Source: Candidatus Uhrbacteria bacterium (GTDB lineage: Bacteria; Patescibacteriota; Patescibacteriia; UBA9934; UBA11717). From it: DNA of 6,102 bases. A program made the translations under genes and the position numbers. Within the stretch, counting starts at the first letter, position 1; each line of letters begins with the position of its first letter. The stretch spans positions 1 to 6,102 of the forward strand of contig JABIWD010000030.1 of the NCBI GenBank assembly GCA_018701105.1, given 5' to 3'. Positions 1 through 4,637 of the stretch are shown one piece after another. The notes beneath the pieces were generated by a model, which was given only the letters and a program-made list of their open reading frames with translations, searched no databases and was not told the origin of the DNA.

Positions 1-1758
1 GATATCGTACGCTTTCATCTGGAACACTCGTCCCGATGTCGTGAAGAACAACAATCGTGTATGCGTGCTCGTCGAGAACACTTTATCGACGATATCTTCT
101 TCCTTTGTAGACAATCCAACAACTCCCTTTCCTCCTCGCTTCTGAGTCTTAAATGTATCTGGGTCAATGCGCTTGATGTATCCATCGCGCGTCATCATTA
201 CAATAGTATCTTCATCAGGGATCACGTCTTCCATAGCGAACGCTTTCACGCCGTGCTTAATGATCTCCGTTCGACGCTCATCTCCGTACTTCTCCATAAC
301 TTCCTCCACTCCATCTCGTACAACTCCAAGCATCTTCTTCTCCGACTTCAAGATGCCCTCAAGGAACTTGATGAGCTTCATCTTTTCCTCGAGCTCCTGT
401 GTAATCTTCAGTGCCTCCAAGTTAGCCAACTGCTGCAATCGCATTTCCAAAATAGCAGATGCCTGAATCTCTGAAAGCTTAAACTTCTTAATCAAGTTCT
501 CTCGCGCCTCATCTCGATCCTTAGATTTCTTGATTGTGTCGATCACTGCATCGATCTTAGCGAGTGCGAGTGCGAGCCCCTCCAAAATATGTGCTCGTTC
601 TTTGGCGCGGTCAAGATCGTATTGTGTTCGACGTCGAATAACTTCTTTTCGATGCTTCACATACTCTTCCAACATCGACTTCAAGTTCATCAGACGCGGC
701 TGAACACCGTCAACAAGCGCAACCATGTTCACATGGAAGGTCGACTGCAACTGCGTCATCTGGAACAGACGGTTCAAAACCTTCTTAGGATAAGCATCCT
801 TCTTGAGCTCGATTACGATACGAACACCATCTTTGTTCGACTCGTCACGCAAGTCTCGAATCCCATCAATCTTCTTATCACGCACCAACATCGCAATCTT
901 CTCCAACAAGTTGGACTTGTTAACCTGATACGGGATCTCGCTCACAACAATTCTGTAAGACTTCTTGTGCTCTTCGATCTCAGTTCGTGCGCGGAATACA
1001 ATTCCACCACGACCAGTCGCGTACGCCTGCTGGATTGCCTTGATGTCATATGCAATAGCACCCGTTGGCATGTCTGGTCCTGTGACGAACTTCATTAGGT
1101 CGTCTACCGTCGCATCCTTGTTGTCGATCAAATGGATGATCGCCTTACACAACTCAGTAAGGTTATGGGGTGGAATGTTCGTTGCCATTCCAACGGCGAT
1201 TCCAAGTATTCCGTTCAAAAGTAGGTTTGGGAGCTTTGCAGGAAGCACAGAAGGCTCCTTATGCTCACCATCGTAGTTTGGTACAAAATCAACCGTATCT
1301 TTTTCAAGGTCAAACAAAAGCTCCTCACAAATGTTCATGAGCTTTGCCTCCGTGTAACGCATAGCAGCTGGAGCATCTCCATCAAGAGAACCAAAGTTTC
1401 CTTGACCATTCACCAACGGATATCGCAGTGAGAAATCCTGCGCCATTCGGGCCATTGCGTCGTACACCGAGTTATCTCCATGCGGGTGGTACTTTCCAAG
1501 AACTTCTCCAACAACTGTTGCAGACTTTCGGAATCGCCCACCGGAACGCAAGCCGAGCTTCCACATAGCGTAGAAAATGCGTCTGTGAACAGGCTTTAGC
1601 CCATCACGAACATCTGGAAGCGCTCGGGAAACGATAACAGACATGGCGTAATCTAAATACGCAGTCTGCATCTCATCAACGATGGATTGCTTCTCAAGTC
1701 GCCCTCCCTCTGAGAATTCAATGTTCCAATCTTTCTTTTCAGGTTTTTGCTTTGCCAT
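1..1758 (-). CDS. gyrA: DNA gyrase subunit A, N-terminal 586 residues (runs off left edge)
   Basis: This is the breakage-reunion subunit of the type IIA topoisomerase gyrase, which forms an A2B2 complex with GyrB and introduces negative supercoils using ATP. I translated the minus strand from the ATG at 1756-1758 and found no stop through base 1, so the 3' end lies outside the window. The winged-helix/tower region begins with DYAMSVIVSRALPDVRDGLK near residue 36. The quinolone-determining stretch HPHGDNSVYD is at residues 91-100, and the catalytic tyrosine is Y135 in AAMRYTEAKL (codon 1354-1356). The motif GIAVGMATNIPPHNL lies further on. A coiled-coil arm is followed by the start of the C-terminal beta-pinwheel, whose GyrA box QKRGGKG (residues 539-545, bases 124-144) separates GyrA from ParC. 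The residue matching E. coli Ser83 is Asn96. No clear Shine-Dalgarno precedes the ATG. It starts 5 bases after the upstream stop, so translational coupling is likely. Confidence 0.97.
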   Translation of the reverse strand, partial: MAKQKPEKKDWNIEFSEGGRLEKQSIVDEMQTAYLDYAMSVIVSRALPDVRDGLKPVHRRIFYAMWKLGLRSGGRFRKSATVVGEVLGKYHPHGDNSVYDAMARMAQDFSLRYPLVNGQGNFGSLDGDAPAAMRYTEAKLMNICEELLFDLEKDTVDFVPNYDGEHKEPSVLPAKLPNLLLNGILGIAVGMATNIPPHNLTELCKAIIHLIDNKDATVDDLMKFVTGPDMPTGAIAYDIKAIQQAYATGRGGIVFRARTEIEEHKKSYRIVVSEIPYQVNKSNLLEKIAMLVRDKKIDGIRDLRDESNKDGVRIVIELKKDAYPKKVLNRLFQMTQLQSTFHVNMVALVDGVQPRLMNLKSMLEEYVKHRKEVIRRRTQYDLDRAKERAHILEGLALALAKIDAVIDTIKKSKDRDEARENLIKKFKLSEIQASAILEMRLQQLANLEALKITQELEEKMKLIKFLEGILKSEKKMLGVVRDGVEEVMEKYGDERRTEIIKHGVKAFAMEDVIPDEDTIVMMTRDGYIKRIDPDTFKTQKRGGKGVVGLSTKEEDIVDKVFSTSTHTRLLFFTTSGRVFQMKAYDI

Positions 1759-1763
1759 ATCAG

Positions 1764-2255
1764 TTATAGTGTTTCTTCAACATCATCATTGTAAGTCCAT
1801 GTCCCATCGTCTACCGCATCATCGCCTGTATCCAGCTCGTCATTGTGAGTCGAGCCTTCACCGGTCGGCGAAGCAACCTCTTCGATTAAGCCAGTGCCGT
1901 CGTCTCCGGTATCTACCGGAGCCTCTGCGGCAAGACCTTCTTTCATCTTATCTATCAACGCTTCCTTCGCCTCCACTTGTCGCACCTCGCTATTCACGAT
2001 ATCCGTCACTTCGTTGGTCAATACCCCAATGTCCTCTATCGGCTGTTGAGTCTCATTGACCATGGAACGTAGAAACTCTTGGCCCGCTGCCAACGGATCG
2101 TTATCCACCACCTCATTCTCAGCATTCAGCGATACGTTCAGCTGAATGATGAACAGAACGAGTATCACGACTCCCCCACCAAGCATGATGAGCTGCACGA
2201 CTCCTTTTCTGCGCGCAAACTCTTCCTCGGACATTTTGGACCACGGATGCGGCAT
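1764..2255 (-). CDS. Small single-pass membrane protein of unknown function, upstream of gyrA
   Basis: I do not recognise a family for this 163-residue protein. The N-terminus is short and ends in a basic patch (ARRK, residues 14-17). One strongly hydrophobic segment follows at about residues 19-39, so by the positive-inside rule the bulk of the protein should lie outside the membrane. Residues 55-110 look helical and possibly coiled-coil (EDIGVLTNEVTDIVNSEV). The last 50 residues are acidic and low in complexity, rich in D, E, G and T, with a repeated DTGDD motif at residues 115-119 and 142-146. The ATG is separated from the stop of the upstream MBL gene by a single base (TAATATG), and the stop lies 5 bases before gyrA, so it sits inside an operon. 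A second ATG at residue 8 (MSEEEF) is a possible alternative start. It could be a tethering or regulatory protein, but nothing in the sequence proves a role. Confidence 0.85.
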   Translation of the reverse strand: MPHPWSKMSEEEFARRKGVVQLIMLGGGVVILVLFIIQLNVSLNAENEVVDNDPLAAGQEFLRSMVNETQQPIEDIGVLTNEVTDIVNSEVRQVEAKEALIDKMKEGLAAEAPVDTGDDGTGLIEEVASPTGEGSTHNDELDTGDDAVDDGTWTYNDDVEETL

Positions 2256-2256
2256 A

Positions 2257-2892
2257 TTATCGCTTCAACAAAACAAGAAGCATGTCATCTGCTGGAAGAT
2301 TCTTTTTTACGATCTTAAACTTGCTCGTCTCCTCACTAGTCACAGGACCAAGCTCCTTCTGGAAAGCAGCCATTGTGCCAACCTTCTCCTTGAGCCCCTT
2401 CTCCGCTGTGTAAACAGGGATCACAATTCGTGGTTCGATTGTCTGGATAGCACTCACTGCTTCCTTTGGAGTCATCACGGCCTCACCTCCAACTGGCAGG
2501 ATAAGGATGTCTACTCCTTCTAGAAGCTCAAGCTCTCCGTTAGTTGGCGCTCGATCGAGTCCTCCAATAAATCCTACCGTAATACCTTCAGCGGCAAGAC
2601 GAAGGTCCATGTGCTCTCCTCCATTCTTTAGCGACGTTAGACGTGTGTCGAACATCATTCCTTTCACTTCGTACTCACCCGGTTTGTCGATTGCAAACGG
2701 TGAGCCCTGTACTCCTGCCAAATTTCCATGGACAGGACCCTTTTGACTAGAAAAAACAACATCCGCGGCAAGGGTGCGCGGGATTCGGATCCCTGTACTG
2801 TTATCAAAGGGATCGAGAACTACGGAAACATCTCCAGATACTGGTTTCGCGCTAATTGAAACGCACGAAAGCCCATGTGATTGAATCACCAT
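2257..2892 (-). CDS. MBL-fold (UlaG/COG2220-like) protein lacking metal ligands
   Basis: The 211-residue product resembles the small metallo-beta-lactamase-fold hydrolases of the UlaG/COG2220 type found in Patescibacteria. Recognisable blocks are MVIQSHGLSC at the N-terminus, VVLDPF (24-29), PFAIDKPGEYEVKG (65-78), DILILPVGG (128-136) and IEPRIVIPVY (152-161). The Zn-binding positions are missing. Where the family has SHxHxDH there is SSQKGPVH (48-55). The later HxGDxGH-like block reads GFIGGLDR (107-114), and the usual PxHY reads PVYT (159-162). It is therefore probably a non-catalytic, binding or structural member. I chose the ATG at 2890-2892 because the family's conserved sequence begins there. 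A TTG at 2908-2910, six residues earlier, has the better Shine-Dalgarno and cannot be excluded. It is the first gene of the operon with the membrane protein and gyrA, behind the promoter at 2932-2960. Confidence 0.85.
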   Translation of the reverse strand: MVIQSHGLSCVSISAKPVSGDVSVVLDPFDNSTGIRIPRTLAADVVFSSQKGPVHGNLAGVQGSPFAIDKPGEYEVKGMMFDTRLTSLKNGGEHMDLRLAAEGITVGFIGGLDRAPTNGELELLEGVDILILPVGGEAVMTPKEAVSAIQTIEPRIVIPVYTAEKGLKEKVGTMAAFQKELGPVTSEETSKFKIVKKNLPADDMLLVLLKR

Positions 2893-2916
2893 AACTATAA
2901 AACCATTCAAAAATAA

Positions 2917-2921
2917 CCTCT
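2917..2921 (-). promoter_or_regulatory. Shine-Dalgarno AGAGG before the MBL-fold gene
   Basis: AGAGG on the minus strand lies 6 bases before an in-frame TTG (2908-2910) and 10 bases before an out-of-frame ATG (2904-2906). It is 24 bases from the family-supported ATG at 2892, too far for normal use. The site therefore favours the TTG start, or a three-codon leader ORF (ATG GTT TTA TAG, 2895-2906) that ends two bases before the ATG. The signal and the family alignment disagree, so the true start is open. Confidence 0.5.
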
Positions 2922-2931
2922 TTTCGGGGCC

Positions 2932-2960
2932 ATTTTAGCATGTAAAAGGGTGCTAGACAA
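2932..2960 (-). promoter_or_regulatory. Promoter of the MBL / membrane protein / gyrA operon
   Basis: On the minus strand there is a -35 hexamer TTGTCT (2960-2955), a 17-base spacer, and a -10 hexamer TAAAAT (2937-2932) extended by an upstream TG (2940-2939). The -10 matches TATAAT at 5 of 6 positions and the -35 matches TTGACA at 4 of 6. Transcription should begin near 2925, giving a leader of about 15 bases to the TTG or 33 bases to the ATG of the first gene. It is the only good sigma-70-type promoter seen upstream of gyrA in this window, so it probably drives all three genes. Confidence 0.7.
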
Positions 2961-2974
2961 GTAAAATAGAATTT

Positions 2975-3057
2975 CAATTGGGCAAATGGGCAAATTTCAA
3001 TTGAATTTCAAATTGACCATTGAGACAATGATCAATCACTTGAAATTTGCCCAATTG
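2975..3057. repeat. Nested inverted and direct repeats in the AT-rich intergenic block
   Basis: TGGGCAAATTTCAATTGA (2987-3004) pairs with the reverse complement of 3036-3053 with one mismatch. Including flanks, the left arm 2975-3004 equals the reverse complement of the right arm 3036-3057 apart from that mismatch and one extra 8-base unit, a perfect tandem GGGCAAAT at 2980-2987 and 2988-2995. Inside the loop is a second stem, TTGA-C-CATTG / CAATG-A-TCAA (3013-3022 with 3026-3035), closed by AGA. ATTTCAA recurs at 2971-2977, 2994-3000 and 3005-3011, which allows alternative pairings. It lies between the stop of the 229-residue gene and the operon promoter. A T-run that would make it a standard terminator is lacking. 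It could be a bidirectional stem-loop, a decayed mobile-element end, or an expanded genome-specific intergenic repeat. Confidence 0.8.
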
Positions 3058-3075
3058 TTCATTTGAGCTTCCGCG

Positions 3076-3765
3076 CTACACTTCAGCTTCACTCGCGGCA
3101 AACGTTTCCTGCCAATATTCTATCTCTTTATCTACATCCCCTACCAAAACATCGGGCTCAGAGATAGACCACCCAAGCTTAAACTGATCCACCTTCGCCT
3201 GAATGTCCGGTGCCCAGTCAGCGTCAATCTTTGTCAGAGCTTCCAACTGATCAATAGCGTCTTCAAGCTTCTTCTGATCCGTGCGAGCCTTGGCTAAACC
3301 TTTCTCCAGGTCCTTTGGACGGTTAACAATCACCTCTTTCATGAACTCTATCATCTGTAGTCGTGCATTCAAAGAAGCTTCCTGAACCTCGTATCGTTCT
3401 TCCGGTGTGAGCTGCTCCTCGAAAATCCGAGATCGGACAAGCTCATGAATAGAAACATCATCTCCTCCAATGTTTTTAAACTTCTTACGAGTAGCTGGAC
3501 GCAAATTCTCGATCATCATCTGATGTTCTGTCTGAGAGCAACATTCCATGACCATTCCCTTGTACGCCTGACGATAAGGCCACTCAATTTTCCCAGTAGC
3601 CACCATAACGTCGCGCATGGCACCGTCATCCGCCTTTTCTCCAAGAGCCTTAAGCTCTGCTACCATCCCGTCGATCTCCTTCTGCCTCTCCGCTGGAAGC
3701 GTTGGCGGTAAATGCTTAATGCCAAATTCCAGTTCGCTCAATAGTGCGCTTTGTGTTTGTTGCAT
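3076..3765 (-). CDS. Helical soluble protein of unknown function, 229 residues
   Basis: I do not recognise a family. No signal peptide or membrane segment is visible. The composition is charged and helical throughout, with likely coiled-coil stretches at about 22-46 and 148-178 (KDLEKGLAKARTDQKKLEDA) and an adjacent cysteine pair at residues 75-76. The C-terminal 30 residues are acidic with several aromatics (EIEYWQETF). The frame is open upstream to an ATG at 3813, but that start would lie inside the terminator hairpin and upstream of the likely transcription start. I therefore chose the ATG at 3763-3765 (MQQTQSALLS). No strong Shine-Dalgarno precedes it. The stop is TAG at 3076-3078. It is probably monocistronic: its promoter overlaps the previous gene's terminator, and the repeat block follows its stop. 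It may act as a small scaffold or adaptor, but this is only a guess from the helical content. Confidence 0.8.
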   Translation of the reverse strand: MQQTQSALLSELEFGIKHLPPTLPAERQKEIDGMVAELKALGEKADDGAMRDVMVATGKIEWPYRQAYKGMVMECCSQTEHQMMIENLRPATRKKFKNIGGDDVSIHELVRSRIFEEQLTPEERYEVQEASLNARLQMIEFMKEVIVNRPKDLEKGLAKARTDQKKLEDAIDQLEALTKIDADWAPDIQAKVDQFKLGWSISEPDVLVGDVDKEIEYWQETFAASEAEV

Positions 3766-3789
3766 ATTCAAATTTAAGGCTATGTCTAG

Positions 3790-3798
3790 AGTATAGCA
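3790..3798 (-). promoter_or_regulatory. Extended -10 promoter of the 229-residue gene
   Basis: The minus strand reads TGCTATACT, an extended -10 (TG-N-TATACT) with 5 of 6 matches to TATAAT. No convincing -35 is present at 16-18 bases upstream because that space is taken by the terminator hairpin; extended -10 promoters can work without one. Transcription would begin near 3783, giving a leader of about 18 bases to the ATG at 3765, which supports that start over the longer frame. Confidence 0.55.
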
Positions 3799-3830
3799 AA
3801 AAAAACTCCGCACGGTGTAGCACCATGCGG
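3798..3830 (-). terminator. Intrinsic terminator of the 204-residue gene
   Basis: On the minus strand a 10-base-pair stem, CCGCATGGTG / CACCGTGCGG with one G-U pair (3830-3821 with 3817-3808), closes a CTA loop. It is followed by AG and eight T residues (3805-3798). It lies about 18 bases after the TAG at 3849-3851. The other strand has no T-run after the stem, so it acts on minus-strand transcription only. Confidence 0.9.
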
Positions 3831-3848
3831 GATTCGTAGTACCTTGCT

Positions 3849-4463
3849 CTAGATCGAGGCGATGCTACCAGGCAAGACTACATCGTTGGTCCAAGCCCAA
3901 TCCACGATTCGCACCATCACCTCTCCCATGGGGCGACGCAACACGGATTCGCCCGCCTCCCAGGCTCCCTCTCGCAGATCTTTGACCGATACGAATTCCT
4001 GGCTCAGCGTGTACAAGTACAGGCCCGCCGGTTCAAAGTCACCGGTGCCCTGCCTCACAAACTCCAGAACTGGTCTCGCAGCCACTATCCCGACGCACAC
4101 CGACAACTGAAGCACAGCAATCTTGTGTCCAATTCCAGGTCCAACCATGACCGCGCCAAGCAATCCACTCTTGTCCTCTCCTTCAAAGTCGAAGGCACCA
4201 GACATGAACCTCAACCGTTCGCCATGCTGCACCATGCCAGAGATAACGAGTCCGCCTCTGCTTGATGCGACGTTTCGAACGTCCACCAGCACATCGGTCC
4301 CCTTCCATCCGAGCTTGGCGTACTCGTTTCGTCCGCCCACCATGGATGCAACCACTTCGCTAAGCGGTCCGCGTTGCATGGTTCTCAACAGCACCTCCTC
4401 GCCGTCTCGTGTTTTGTACAAATCTGAGAAAAAGTCTCCATCTCTTTGAGTAGGCTCCGTCAT
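3849..4463 (-). CDS. Protein of unknown function, 204 residues
   Basis: I do not recognise a family. The protein starts with a polar N-terminus (MTEPTQRDGD), has no signal peptide, and contains a mixed alpha/beta pattern. A glycine-rich, moderately hydrophobic centre at residues 101-130 (GLLGAVMVGPGIGHKIAVLQ) looks more like buried strands than a membrane helix because of the charged residues on either side. The C-terminus has tryptophan-rich blocks (EGAWEAGE, 166-173; VDWAWTND, 187-194). The start is well supported: AAGGGAG lies 7 bases before the ATG, a consensus -35 lies upstream, and the leader is short. The stop is TAG, followed by a strong terminator, so this is a complete single-gene transcription unit. 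GC content looks higher than in gyrA and its neighbours. Confidence 0.82.
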   Translation of the reverse strand: MTEPTQRDGDFFSDLYKTRDGEEVLLRTMQRGPLSEVVASMVGGRNEYAKLGWKGTDVLVDVRNVASSRGGLVISGMVQHGERLRFMSGAFDFEGEDKSGLLGAVMVGPGIGHKIAVLQLSVCVGIVAARPVLEFVRQGTGDFEPAGLYLYTLSQEFVSVKDLREGAWEAGESVLRRPMGEVMVRIVDWAWTNDVVLPGSIASI

Positions 4464-4470
4464 CTCTCTT

Positions 4471-4477
4471 CTCCCTT
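4471..4477 (-). promoter_or_regulatory. Shine-Dalgarno AAGGGAG for the 204-residue gene
   Basis: AAGGGAG on the minus strand lies 7 bases before the ATG at 4461-4463. It is one of the clearest ribosome binding sites in the window and fixes this start. Confidence 0.75.
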
Positions 4478-4492
4478 CATGAGAATAGTGTG

Positions 4493-4521
4493 AACGTACG
4501 CGAAAATCACCGGTTTGTCAA
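4493..4521 (-). promoter_or_regulatory. Promoter of the 204-residue gene
   Basis: A perfect consensus -35, TTGACA (4521-4516), is followed by a 17-base spacer and TACGTT (4498-4493). That hexamer keeps only the key T, A and final T of a -10. Transcription would start near 4486, about 23 bases before the ATG. The -35 is convincing; the -10 is weak, which could mean activator dependence or modest expression. Confidence 0.6.
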
Positions 4522-4533
4522 GCCAAATATCTT

Positions 4534-4564
4534 GCAAAGCAAAAGCGGCACCAGATGGCGCCGC
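4534..4564 (-). terminator. Intrinsic terminator of the lipoprotein gene
   Basis: On the minus strand GCGGCGCC / GGTGCCGC form an 8-base-pair stem with one G-U pair (4564-4557 with 4552-4545) around an ATCT loop. TTTTGCTTTG follows at 4544-4535. It is about 75 bases after the TAG of the lipoprotein gene and just upstream of the next promoter. The opposite strand lacks a T-run. Confidence 0.75.
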
Positions 4565-4637
4565 CTAGATAAACTCTAGTTGTCGGGGCCGCCCGGGACT
4601 GCAGAATGCAGAACCGGACGACCCGTTGTTTCGTGAC
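4565..4637. other. Untranslated stretch after the lipoprotein stop
   Basis: This stretch lies between the lipoprotein stop and its terminator. It contains two small perfect inverted repeats, CTAGA-N5-TCTAG (4565-4579) and CTGCA-GAA-TGCAG (4599-4611), and a GC-rich core around CCCGGG. No gene or second terminator with a T-run is visible. The stems may be part of the 3' end structure of the lipoprotein mRNA. Confidence 0.4.

Noticed and set aside
61..1276. Several plus-strand open frames of 99-169 codons
   Set aside because: All lie antisense to the strongly conserved gyrA frame, and their products are Leu/Ser/His-rich shadow peptides.
2932..2960. CIRCE-like operator (TTAGCACTC-N9-GAGTGCTAA) suggested by CTAGCACCC and GCTAAAAT
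   Set aside because: The second half does not match the inverted consensus; the bases are better explained as -35, spacer and extended -10.
2971..3070. CRISPR array or replication origin
   Set aside because: The repeats are short, overlapping and palindromic, with no regular spacers. No DnaA-box cluster or dnaA gene is present.
3766..3813. Sixteen-residue N-terminal extension of the 229-residue protein
   Set aside because: Its start codon lies inside the terminator hairpin and upstream of the probable transcription start, and it has no ribosome binding site.
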